From: CAILKP01 sp038231815
Lineage (GTDB): Bacteria; Planctomycetota; Phycisphaerae; Phycisphaerales; UBA1924
Length of the DNA: 64,000 bases
Assembly (NCBI GenBank): GCA_038231815.1
Contig: JBBRKQ010000003.1
Span: forward strand, 17,407 to 81,406
Reading direction: 5' to 3'
The number at the start of each line of letters is the position of its first letter. The first letter of the stretch is position 1. The position numbers and the translations under genes were made by a program. The notes under the pieces were generated by a model. That model did no database searches and was not told the origin of the DNA. It saw only the letters and a list, made by a program, of their open reading frames with translations. Shown piece after piece: positions 33,972 to 41,767 of this stretch.

Positions 33972-34415
33972 TCAAGTACTTGCCGCCTCATACAACTCAA
34001 TCGGCAAGTTATCCGGATCACGAATAAACGTGAATCGCTGGCCGGTGTACTCGTCAATCCGAACAGCTTCGGCCGCCACACCGTGGCCAGCGAGGCGGGC
34101 AATCTCTGCTGCAAGGTCGCTCACCAGCAGCGCAAGGTGCCGCAGGCCGCAGGCCTCCGGCCCCGTCAGTCGTGGCGGCGGGTTAGCAAAGGAAAAGAGT
34201 TCAATCTGCAAAACCGCGGGCTGCGCAGCACCAAGCTGCCCAGCCTGCACCGGCAAGCCCGGCGGCAGCAGGGCAAGATCAAGCTTGTAGGAACTTCGCT
34301 CCGGGCGGTAGTGTTCCGCGAGCACCGTCAGGCCGAGGGTGCGCGTGTAAAACTGCTTGGACCGCGCATAGTCGGAGCAAATGATGGCGATGTGGTGCAG
34401 CGCGAGGATGGACAT
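33972..34415 (-). CDS. VOC/glyoxalase superfamily protein
   Basis: The protein has 147 residues with two beta-alpha-beta-beta-beta modules. The start LHHIAIICSDYARSKQFYTR has the first metal-ligand histidine. ELFSFANPPPR provides a Glu, CGLRHLALLVSDL a second His, and IRDPDNLPIELYE the last Glu. This metal-site pattern resembles the YaeR-like branch of the glyoxalase I family. The substrate is unknown. Confidence 0.85.
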   Translation of the reverse strand: MSILALHHIAIICSDYARSKQFYTRTLGLTVLAEHYRPERSSYKLDLALLPPGLPVQAGQLGAAQPAVLQIELFSFANPPPRLTGPEACGLRHLALLVSDLAAEIARLAGHGVAAEAVRIDEYTGQRFTFIRDPDNLPIELYEAAST

Positions 34416-34529
34416 CGACGATTATTGGGGGGAGGTTTCCGGCACTCTCATCCCCAAAGTGTCCCAAGATGCGCGATGCCCGCGACTTGCCGAAAGCGTT
34501 CACCGGCACTCCCCACGCAAACAATTCAC

Positions 34530-34563
34530 CCAAAAATGAAAAGAGCCCGAAGAAATCGGGCTC
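34530..34563 (-). terminator. Rho-independent terminator after tRNA-Lys
   Basis: A perfect 8-bp stem (GAGCCCGA at 34543-34550 and TCGGGCTC at 34556-34563) with a 5-nt loop. Read on the minus strand it is followed by TTTTCATTTTT. It lies 12 bp downstream of the tRNA-Lys gene in that gene's direction. Confidence 0.85.
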
Positions 34564-34575
34564 CAATCGCGAAAA

Positions 34576-34648
<73 letters not shown>

Positions 34649-35292
34649 GATTGGTCCGCATTGCGGACAGAAAGAGCATAGGCGCGTCGGTGCGGCGGGT
34701 CTATGAATCAGCACTCCCTCCGCCTTCCCCAACCGCATCATCACGTGCTGCGCTTGTCGCTTGTCGTTGCAATTCGTAACAAATCGGCTCAAATCAGCAA
34801 TCCTAAAAATTCGTTACACCTCCCCGCCGCCAAAGCCCTCGGCACGCTGCATACCACTCCGTGTCAATTCGGTGGGTCTCAATTTGGAGGCCCCACACGT
34901 TCCGCTGGCCCGCACAATTCCATCGTTCGCTTGACCCGATTGTCCTGTTACCACACCGCTGCGCCCGCCAAAGTCGCCTCAGCGAAATCCAACGGATCAA
35001 CCATGGCGAGATCAATGAATATAAGCATTAATGCTTACGAAATCTATGCCACGTCCGCTATAAAACCAAAGCCCACCCCGTCGCGTTCAAACCTACCGAA
35101 ATCCGAATTGTCTCCCGCGAACTTGCCCTCCGCCCGCCAACCATCTACCCTATCCGCCCTGTACTTCGCCCGAAGGATCGTCGGTTTGGCCGTGGGCCCG
35201 CCGATTTGCAATTGATCCCCGAATGCCAGGACCGGTAGGACGCAGCCAAAGGTGACGAGCCCTCTGCCCGACCGTGCATCAAGGAATTGGCC
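34649..35292. other. Intergenic region upstream of rpmF
   Basis: About 640 bp without a supportable gene. The part at 34.75-35.1 kb is less GC-rich and could hold promoters for tRNA-Lys (minus) and rpmF-plsX (plus). Confidence 0.4.
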
Positions 35293-35514
35293 ATGAATCC
35301 CGTCCAGAAAATTTCGTACGGCCGCACTCGCCGCCGTCGCGCTCACCACGCTCTGACCGCCATCACCGTCGGCCAAGACCCCGTGTCGGGCATGCCCAAG
35401 CAGCACCACCGCGCTGCCGCGGAGTCTGGCTATGTTCGCCCGGGCCTGAAGGTTGTCGTTCCCAAGCTGGGAATCGGCATGGTCAAGAAGAAGAAGAACA
35501 AGGCCGGCCAGTAA
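35293..35514 (+). CDS. rpmF: 50S ribosomal protein L32
   Basis: The protein has 73 residues, very basic. It reads MNPVQKISYGRTRRRRAHHA with the conserved RRRRAHHAL helix of L32, followed by SGMPKQHHRAAAESGYVRPG. The zinc-binding cysteines of many L32 proteins are absent, as I recall for planctomycete versions. Its placement before plsX is the common bacterial arrangement. AAGGA lies about 9 bases before the ATG. Confidence 0.85.
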   Translation: MNPVQKISYGRTRRRRAHHALTAITVGQDPVSGMPKQHHRAAAESGYVRPGLKVVVPKLGIGMVKKKKNKAGQ

Positions 35515-35997
35515 GATTTGATCTTGCCCGCAAGGCAGGTCTTTCCGGCAAGTCAAAACTCCGCGGCAGATCTGACAGCAGGCTACCTCCGTCGGTGATG
35601 CTCTTTTAAAGTACAACTCACCCACCGCTGCGAATCAGAATTCGTAGCGGTGGTTGCACATCCACGGTTCGCTAGCCCACCGGCGGCCGATGAAGCACCA
35701 TCAGATAAAGCCGCGGCCGCGCCGCTTTCGGAATGTGCGCACATCGCCGTGTATTTTCCCAGCAACGGGCCGACCGACAAGCGCTGGTGAGAATGACCGC
35801 AATCCGTTGCTGGAAAGTTTTTGCGGACTTATGCTCGTACGCTTGCGCTCCGCGGCCGGCGCTCCAGTGGGCCCGCCGCGAGCTCTTGCTCTGTCCCTCG
35901 TGTTTTCGTTATTTGCCTCGTGCTCGTGCTTCTCCCGCCTCTGTGCCAAATCGGCTCCGCCGCTCGGCCGGATGGTTCACCGGATTGCTCCTTTACT
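35515..35997. other. Spacer between rpmF and plsX
   Basis: About 480 bp. The plsX frame stays open upstream to 35821, but that part lacks PlsX similarity. I see no other gene. Confidence 0.4.
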
Positions 35998-37065
35998 ATG
36001 GATGACTCAACCATGCGTCTAGCAGTTGACGTAATGGGTGGCGACAACGCTCCCGACGCGATTCTCAAGGGCTGTGTTCAGTCTCTGCCCGACATGGAAG
36101 CCGATGAGCAACTGGTGCTCATCGGCGATGAGCCGTACATCCGTGATTGGCTGGCTGAGGCTGGCGTGAAGGATCCCCGCCTGGTCTTTGCTCACACCAC
36201 CGAGATCATCGGCATGGATGAGTCTCCGGTGGAAGCCACCCGCAACAAACGCAACAGCTCTCTGGTGCGCATGGCCGAGATGGCAGCGCCCGATGGCGAT
36301 GCGATCACCAAGCTCAAGGCCGATGCCGTTGTCTCGGCAGGTAACACCGGCGCATGCGTCGCCGCGGCGACGCGGTTCATGCGTCGTTTGCCCGGCCTTC
36401 ACCGCCCCGGCATCGTCGTGACGATTCCCACATTTCACGGCCCGGTTGAGCTGTGCGATGCGGGCGCGAACCCAGAGCCTCGGCCGAGTCATCTGCACCA
36501 ATACGCCCTGATGGGCGAGACCGTGGCCCGGGTGCTGAACAAGAAAACCAATCCGCGCATCGGCCTTGTGAACATTGGCTCGGAGGAAGGCAAAGGCACG
36601 GACCTGATTCAGGCCACGCACGAGCTGCTAAAGGCTACTCCGAGCATCAATTACATTGGCTATGTCGAGGGCCGCGATTTATTCAGCGGCATCTGTGATG
36701 TGGTGGTGACTGATGGCCTAGTGGGCAACACGCTGCTGAAGATGGCCGAGGGCATGGCATCCAACCTCATCAAGGGCATCTGCCAAGAGGTGATCGATGC
36801 GGACCCAGACCTGATGCTTCGCCTTGAACCGATCTTCAAGAACATGTTTGAGAAGAACGACTACCACGAGCACGGCGGCGCACCACTCATTGGCGTGAAC
36901 GGTATTTGCCTGATCGCCCACGGCTCATCAGAAGCGCGAAGCATTCGCGCAGCGCTCAAGCAGTGCCGCAAGTTTGTACGCTCCGGCATTAACAACGCTG
37001 TCGTTGCCCGCATCGCTGAAATTGAAGCAATGATGCCGCCCGCTCCGGCCGCTGTCGCGAGCTGA
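35998..37065 (+). CDS. plsX: Phosphate acyltransferase PlsX
   Basis: PlsX converts acyl-ACP to acyl-phosphate for phospholipid synthesis. The protein has 355 residues. Its signatures are MRLAVDVMGGDNAPDAILKG at the start, ADAVVSAGNTGACVAAATRF, IPTFHGPVELCDAGANPEPR, GLVNIGSEEGKGTDLIQATH, GDI-like GYVEGRDLFSGICDVVVTDG and GAPLIGVNGICLIAHGSS. The ATG at 35998 is taken; the ATG at 36013 (MRLAVDVMGG) fits the family start even better. It is downstream of rpmF as in many bacteria. Confidence 0.95.
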   Translation: MDDSTMRLAVDVMGGDNAPDAILKGCVQSLPDMEADEQLVLIGDEPYIRDWLAEAGVKDPRLVFAHTTEIIGMDESPVEATRNKRNSSLVRMAEMAAPDGDAITKLKADAVVSAGNTGACVAAATRFMRRLPGLHRPGIVVTIPTFHGPVELCDAGANPEPRPSHLHQYALMGETVARVLNKKTNPRIGLVNIGSEEGKGTDLIQATHELLKATPSINYIGYVEGRDLFSGICDVVVTDGLVGNTLLKMAEGMASNLIKGICQEVIDADPDLMLRLEPIFKNMFEKNDYHEHGGAPLIGVNGICLIAHGSSEARSIRAALKQCRKFVRSGINNAVVARIAEIEAMMPPAPAAVAS

Positions 37066-37077
37066 GTGGACACAGAG

Positions 37078-37200
37078 ATCAGCCCAGCGAAACGTAGAAA
37101 TGAACGCAGAGCGGAACGCAGCGCGGAACATAAAGCGGAACCAGAGATCAACGTAAAGTTTGCAGAGGATTCAAGACAAGGAACGCGTAGGAATACCAAA
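37078..37200. repeat. Diverged inverted repeat, left copy
   Basis: The stretch carries AACGTAGAAATGAACGCAGA, GCGGAAC and GCAGAGGATTCAAGACAAGG. It matches the reverse complement of 37425-37550 with moderate divergence (by eye roughly three in four bases). Confidence 0.65.
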
Positions 37201-37424
37201 GGCAAAATTGGCAGGGGCGGCGCTAGATTGATGGGTTGGGGGTGTGAAGCTGTCGCTGTCAGAAATGTTCGTCCAAAGCGGTTAGGCTTGATTGTCATGC
37301 TACTGCGAGTTTGGTAGAGTTAATAGATCGGCCTCGCCACGGGTCAGGGCGAACCGGAAGGAGCACAATTGCCGGCCGGGTCCAAGTGAGTGTGTCCGTT
37401 CAAACCCTTCGCCAACCCTCCTGC

Positions 37425-37550
37425 CTTCCTGCTTTTCTCTGCGTTTCTTGCCTCGAATCCTCCGCGAACTCTGCGTTCACCTCTACGTTCCGCCTCCATC
37501 TCTACATTCCGCGTTCATCTTTACGTTCTGGCCCAACCAAAGCAGGCCGT
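37425..37550. repeat. Diverged inverted repeat, right copy
   Basis: It reads TTGCCTCGAATCCTCCGCGA, ACTCTGCGTTCACCTCTACG and GCGTTCATCTTTACGTTC, the inverted counterpart of 37078-37200. It ends about 10 bp before the hldE start codon and so probably forms part of its leader. Confidence 0.65.
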
Positions 37551-37560
37551 ATCAAAGACC

Positions 37561-39117
37561 ATGTCCACCCTGCTCCACCATCTCGCCCACTTCAAGCCTT
37601 TCACCGCGCTGGTCGTTGGTGATCTCATGCTCGACCGGCTCACCCACGGTGATGTCGATCGGCTCTGCAACGATGCCCCCGTGCCCGTCCTTGCCGTCAG
37701 CCATACCGAGCAGCGCCCCGGAGGTGCCGCCAACGTTTGCCTTGATATGGCCGTCATGTCCGGCACCATCCACTGCTTCGGCGTCGTGGGCAATGATGAA
37801 GCCGGTGTGGCCCTGACCGCCGAACTCGCATCCCGCCGCATCGGCACCGCCGGTGTGGTGGCGGATGCATCACGCCCCACCACGGTCAAGCAGTCACTTA
37901 TCGGTCTGGCCCAGCACCGCCACGCCCAGAAAATGTTCCGGCTTGACTACGAAAGTCGCGAGCCCATCAGCGATATCGTGGCCGATGCCCTCCTCGCCCG
38001 GTTCTCCGCCGCGCTGGCTGGGTGCGATGTCGTCTGTATTGAAGATTACAACAAGGGCGTCTGCACCCCGTACCTCTGCCGCAAGGTCATCGAGCTTTCC
38101 CGTGCTGCCGGCAAGCCCGTGCTTGTAGACCCCGCCGCAATCGCCGACTACTCCAAGTACCGCGGCGCCAGCACCATCACTCCCAATCGCTCGGAGGCGG
38201 AACTCGCCGCCGGCAAACCCAGAGGCGATGCCGCCAAGCCAGAGTCCTACGCAGAGCTTGCTGAAAAGCTCGTCCGTGAGCTGGAGATGGACGCCGTTGT
38301 CATCACGCTCGACAAGCAAGGTGCCATGCTGCTCGAAGCCAGCGGTGATGCCCGTGTCGTTCCCACTGTCGCCCGCCAGGTTTACGACGTCACCGGTGCC
38401 GGCGACATCGTGCTGGCCGCACTTGCCGCTGGCCGCGCCAACGCCATGAGCTGGTTTGATGCCGTCCGCTTTGCCAACGCCGCGGCGGGCCTTGAGGTCG
38501 AGCAATTTGGCGTCGTGCCCATCCCGCTTGACAAAATCCACCGTGACATCCTCTCCCGCGAAAGCCAGTCCGCCGGAAAGCACCGCTCGCTCGATGAACT
38601 GCTCGTTGAACTCCGAGCACTTCGGGGCAGTACCGGGGGCAGCGCCGGGGGCAGCACCGGGGGCAGCACCGGGGGCAATGGGGGGGCAGCTGAGTTTAGT
38701 GCCAAACAGCCAACCGTTGTCGTAGCGAACGGCTGCTTTGATGTGCTCCATGCCGGTCACGTCTCCCTCCTCCGCCGCGCCGCCGCACTGGGTGACTTCC
38801 TCGTTGTCGCCATTAACGATGATGCCTCGGTCAAGCGCCTCAAAGGCCCCGATCGCCCCATCTACAACCAGGATGACCGCGCAGCCCTCCTCGGTGAGCT
38901 CGAGTGCGTGTCGGCCGTTGTCGTCTTCTCCGATGACACTCCGGAAAAGCTCATCCGCGCTATCAAGCCCGATGTGCTGGTGAAAGGTGCGCAGTACGAC
39001 CTCGACAAAATCCCCGGCGCACGCTTCGTGATCGAACACGGAGGCAAGGTTGAACTTTTAGAAGTTGTGCCCGGCCGGAGCACGACCAGCACCGTCAGCC
39101 GGATACGGTCGGCCTGA
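37561..39117 (+). CDS. hldE: Bifunctional heptose-7-phosphate kinase/heptose-1-phosphate adenylyltransferase
   Basis: HldE makes ADP-heptose for lipopolysaccharide. The protein has 518 residues. The N-terminal PfkB-type kinase (to about 330) carries VVGDLMLDRLTHGDV, RPGGAANVCLDMA, ITPNRSEAELAAG and the catalytic DVTGAGDIVLAALAAG. The C-terminal nucleotidyltransferase carries NGCFDVLHAGHVSLLRRAAA (HxGH) and VVPGRSTTSTVSRIR. The two domains are joined by a Gly/Ser/Thr repeat linker near residues 355-375. It implies that this organism makes heptose-containing LPS. Confidence 0.95.
   Translation: MSTLLHHLAHFKPFTALVVGDLMLDRLTHGDVDRLCNDAPVPVLAVSHTEQRPGGAANVCLDMAVMSGTIHCFGVVGNDEAGVALTAELASRRIGTAGVVADASRPTTVKQSLIGLAQHRHAQKMFRLDYESREPISDIVADALLARFSAALAGCDVVCIEDYNKGVCTPYLCRKVIELSRAAGKPVLVDPAAIADYSKYRGASTITPNRSEAELAAGKPRGDAAKPESYAELAEKLVRELEMDAVVITLDKQGAMLLEASGDARVVPTVARQVYDVTGAGDIVLAALAAGRANAMSWFDAVRFANAAAGLEVEQFGVVPIPLDKIHRDILSRESQSAGKHRSLDELLVELRALRGSTGGSAGGSTGGSTGGNGGAAEFSAKQPTVVVANGCFDVLHAGHVSLLRRAAALGDFLVVAINDDASVKRLKGPDRPIYNQDDRAALLGELECVSAVVVFSDDTPEKLIRAIKPDVLVKGAQYDLDKIPGARFVIEHGGKVELLEVVPGRSTTSTVSRIRSA
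38622..38692. repeat. 12-bp tandem repeat coding the HldE linker
   Basis: Repeats of CAGYRCCGGGGG code for STGG/SAGG units between the two catalytic domains, at least four in a row, ending in a run of seven G. The slippage-prone run keeps the reading frame here. Confidence 0.8.
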
Positions 39118-39624
39118 ACTAAGCGGCCCTCTGGCTTCCTCGGCACTATCGGACCGTGCCCGAATGGCCCACGCGGGCTGCGCAAATCGCATCAAGCCAC
39201 ACACGCATACAAGCTGCCACGTCGCAAACGCGAACTCCCAGCGAATGGTGGCCCCAACCATGAAACACGAAACCGCCACGGCGGCAAGCGGCACCAAGCC
39301 AACAACCCACGATCTTGTGTCGTGCGCAAGCACCAAAGCAAGCAGCAGTGAACTCGGCAGCGAAGTAACCACCAGCCGCAGCAGATTTTCGGTCACCCCG
39401 GGGTGCGACAACTGTCGGTCATTCAGCCAATCCAAGCCAGAGCCCGCAAGCACCGGGAACGCCGCCGCCACAAGCACGACGCACCACGCGGTACCACGCC
39501 GGGCAGCCGCAGCCCGGATCCGGTAAAACAACACGTAAAAAACGATCGCGTTCACTACGGCAGCCGCACCAAAGGGTGGCATGACTCTCGCCAAAGGATC
39601 AAAATGTGCTGCAAGTAACTCCAT
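39058..39624 (-). CDS. Membrane protein of unknown function
   Basis: The protein has 188 residues from the ATG at 39624. About five transmembrane helices can be seen, for example AAAVVNAIVFYVLFYRI, WCVVLVAAAFPVLAG, LLRLVVTSLPSSLLLALVLA and WVVGLVPLAAVAVSCFMVGA. The C-terminus is Arg/Gly-rich. Its last 20 codons overlap the hldE end antisense by 60 bp. No family recognised. Confidence 0.6.
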   Translation of the reverse strand: MELLAAHFDPLARVMPPFGAAAVVNAIVFYVLFYRIRAAAARRGTAWCVVLVAAAFPVLAGSGLDWLNDRQLSHPGVTENLLRLVVTSLPSSLLLALVLAHDTRSWVVGLVPLAAVAVSCFMVGATIRWEFAFATWQLVCVCGLMRFAQPAWAIRARSDSAEEARGPLSSGRPYPADGAGRAPAGHNF

Positions 39625-39959
39625 GAGCCATACGCCGGTAAGACAACACCGAACATTCCCGGCAACACACCGGGGATGCAATCCAGCCGGGGAACCGGCC
39701 ATTTCACACCCGGCCTCCGAACGAACACATTGCCGCTTGTTCACGGCCAAGTTCTGACCTTTCTGACCGCTTCTAATCGGCTAAAAAGATCCGCTCCATC
39801 GGCACCGTTCCGGACTCTTGACCTTTTCAGTTGCTGCGGACAGTCAAAAAAGCCCGCGGCTACCAAACAGCCAGCCAAGCGGACAAGGCACAGAAGTTCT
39901 CAGTCCGGGCCGCTCTTGGCCCTATCCTGCCGCACGGTAAGGCTTACCACACCGTCCAC

Positions 39960-40044
39960 GGGCCCGTGGCGAAATGGCAGACGCAGCGGACTTAAAATCC
40001 GCAGACTTTAATCGGTCATGTGGGTTCAATTCCCACCGGGCTCA
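39960..40044 (+). tRNA. tRNA-Leu (TAA anticodon)
   Basis: An 85-nt class II tRNA. The acceptor GGGCCCG pairs with CGGGCTC including one G-U. The anticodon arm is GCGGA-CTTAAAA-TCCGC with anticodon TAA. The long variable arm is typical of leucine tRNA. The T arm is GTGGG-TTCAATT-CCCAC. The discriminator is A and CCA is not encoded. Confidence 0.95.
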
Positions 40045-40597
40045 CTTGGTTTTTACTTGGGACGCAGCAAAGCGTTGGAAATAAAAATGGCTGACCAAAG
40101 CCGCTCCACTTCTGAGCATTCTTCGGACTGCATGCCCATTCTGGCATAATCCTCTCATCGGGCGCATGGCACGTAATTTGGACTGCCGCACCGCTGGCCC
40201 TCGCATCGAACCGGTCCCCCCCTCACAGCTGCGGCGACTTTGCCGACTCTCACCCTTCACACCCGTGCTGCCGCAACTTAGGCGGGGCGGGTCGCTGCTC
40301 ACGCACACCAAATCCGGCTCCGCACGCGTTACCAACAACGCAATGACGCCAGCGGCATCCTCATCGCCGCCGGCTCACTGCTCGCAAACCGTATCGCTAA
40401 CGTGCGCACATTCATGGCCAAGGTTCACCAAGCCTGCAACCGGAACTGCCCCCCCCAAACCAACCTCGCCCGCAATCACATAAATTGCTCGGCAATTGGG
40501 TGAGTCCGCTGGCAGGAAGCTGCCGTACAGACAAGCAGCACCCCCGCCGCTCTGCTATGTCCATGCCGGTCGGCGGAGATCACCGGAGCCCACGCCA
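40045..40597. other. Intergenic region between tRNA-Leu and the prepilin-like gene
   Basis: About 550 bp. Frames are open on both strands but without recognisable protein features. A GGAG site for the next gene lies near 40584. Confidence 0.4.
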
Positions 40598-41632
40598 ATG
40601 AATCGCCGAGGCATGACATTTATTGAACTGATCGTGGTGGTGCTTTCAATCGCCGCGATTGTCGCAGTCTTGATCGCCTTGAATCCACCCAGGCGCCCCG
40701 GCAGCAGCAGACAGATCAAAGATGCTAATCAAGTGCGGCAAACCATGTTGGCGATGATTTCCTGGTCCATCAACAACAAGGATCTCTATCCGCTTCCCTC
40801 AGCGATTGATCGCAACAACACAACCGTGCCCGGGCCGGGGCCGGACCAAGATCAGGCCGGTCACGCTGGTAAAGACAATACCGGCAACCTGCTCTCAATC
40901 CTGATTTGGAACGGCTCGATCACGCCTGAGTTATTCATAAGCCCAGCGGAGGTTTCACCCAGTGTGCGAGTGGATGACGATTACCAGACGCAGAATCCAA
41001 AGGCCTGCACCGTCGGCGGCGGCAGCGATGCACTGTGGGACCCCGGCTTCTCCGGCACCGCCGCACCGGAAGAGGGCCAAGGCGACGCCGAAAACACCCC
41101 GCGAAGAGCCAAGGGTACATCAAACAACTCCTACGCCCAGGCCCTGATGCTGGGCGGCACCGCCCGCAGCGCGGCGTGGAGGAACACATTCACTCCCACA
41201 GAGGCCGTCTTCGGCAATCGCGGCCCGCTTTACCAAGGTGTCACCGGGAATGATGTCGCACCCTCGCCGCACCCCGGCGTCTGGACGCTTGCTCCCGGAG
41301 CAGTGGGCACAAATTCCAACACGCTCGCCATCCACGGAGGTCGCAACACGTGGGAGGGCAACATCGGCTATAACGACTGCCACGTGAACTTTGAGACGAG
41401 GCCAGATCCCGTCGAGACCACCTATCGCAGCCTCACGGCCAAGGGTGTGCAAACCCGCAGCGACAATCTGTTCGTTGATGAATCCGATGAGGATAACCGC
41501 ATCGCAGGCTCAACCCCGGCCACCGCGTTCATGCACAACACCAACAACTGGCTCCGACCCATCGCGCGGGTGCTGGCAACCAGCGGGGTGGATAAGAAGC
41601 CCGTGTACACCATCACGCGGTGGGTTGATTGA
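40598..41632 (+). CDS. Type IV prepilin-like (pseudopilin) secreted protein
   Basis: The protein has 344 residues. The N-terminus MNRRGMTFIELIVVVLSIAA is a class III signal: basic residues, Gly-Met cleavage site, the +5 Glu and a hydrophobic helix. It is cut by prepilin peptidase and built into a pilus or type II secretion pseudopilus. The globular part ends with GRNTWEGNIGYNDCHVNFE, similar to the C-terminal region of the many planctomycete prepilin-like (DUF1559-type) proteins. No other secretion genes are adjacent, which is usual for this group. Confidence 0.85.
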   Translation: MNRRGMTFIELIVVVLSIAAIVAVLIALNPPRRPGSSRQIKDANQVRQTMLAMISWSINNKDLYPLPSAIDRNNTTVPGPGPDQDQAGHAGKDNTGNLLSILIWNGSITPELFISPAEVSPSVRVDDDYQTQNPKACTVGGGSDALWDPGFSGTAAPEEGQGDAENTPRRAKGTSNNSYAQALMLGGTARSAAWRNTFTPTEAVFGNRGPLYQGVTGNDVAPSPHPGVWTLAPGAVGTNSNTLAIHGGRNTWEGNIGYNDCHVNFETRPDPVETTYRSLTAKGVQTRSDNLFVDESDEDNRIAGSTPATAFMHNTNNWLRPIARVLATSGVDKKPVYTITRWVD

Positions 41633-41745
41633 CCTCACTGTCCGGCGGCGGAGTGTTCGATGGCGATTCCGAGCGTTCAGCCTCAACCTCATCCGGCCGC
41701 CAACCCACCGCTACCTCACGCAGCGACTTGCTTCATATCTATCAA

Positions 41746-41761
41746 TTTGGCCATTTGGCCA
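41746..41761. repeat. TTTGGCCA octamer repeat between convergent genes
   Basis: Two perfect tandem TTTGGCCA units, followed by TTATCC. They lie just before the stop codon of the convergent glycosidase gene. Confidence 0.7.
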
Positions 41762-41767
41762 TTATCC

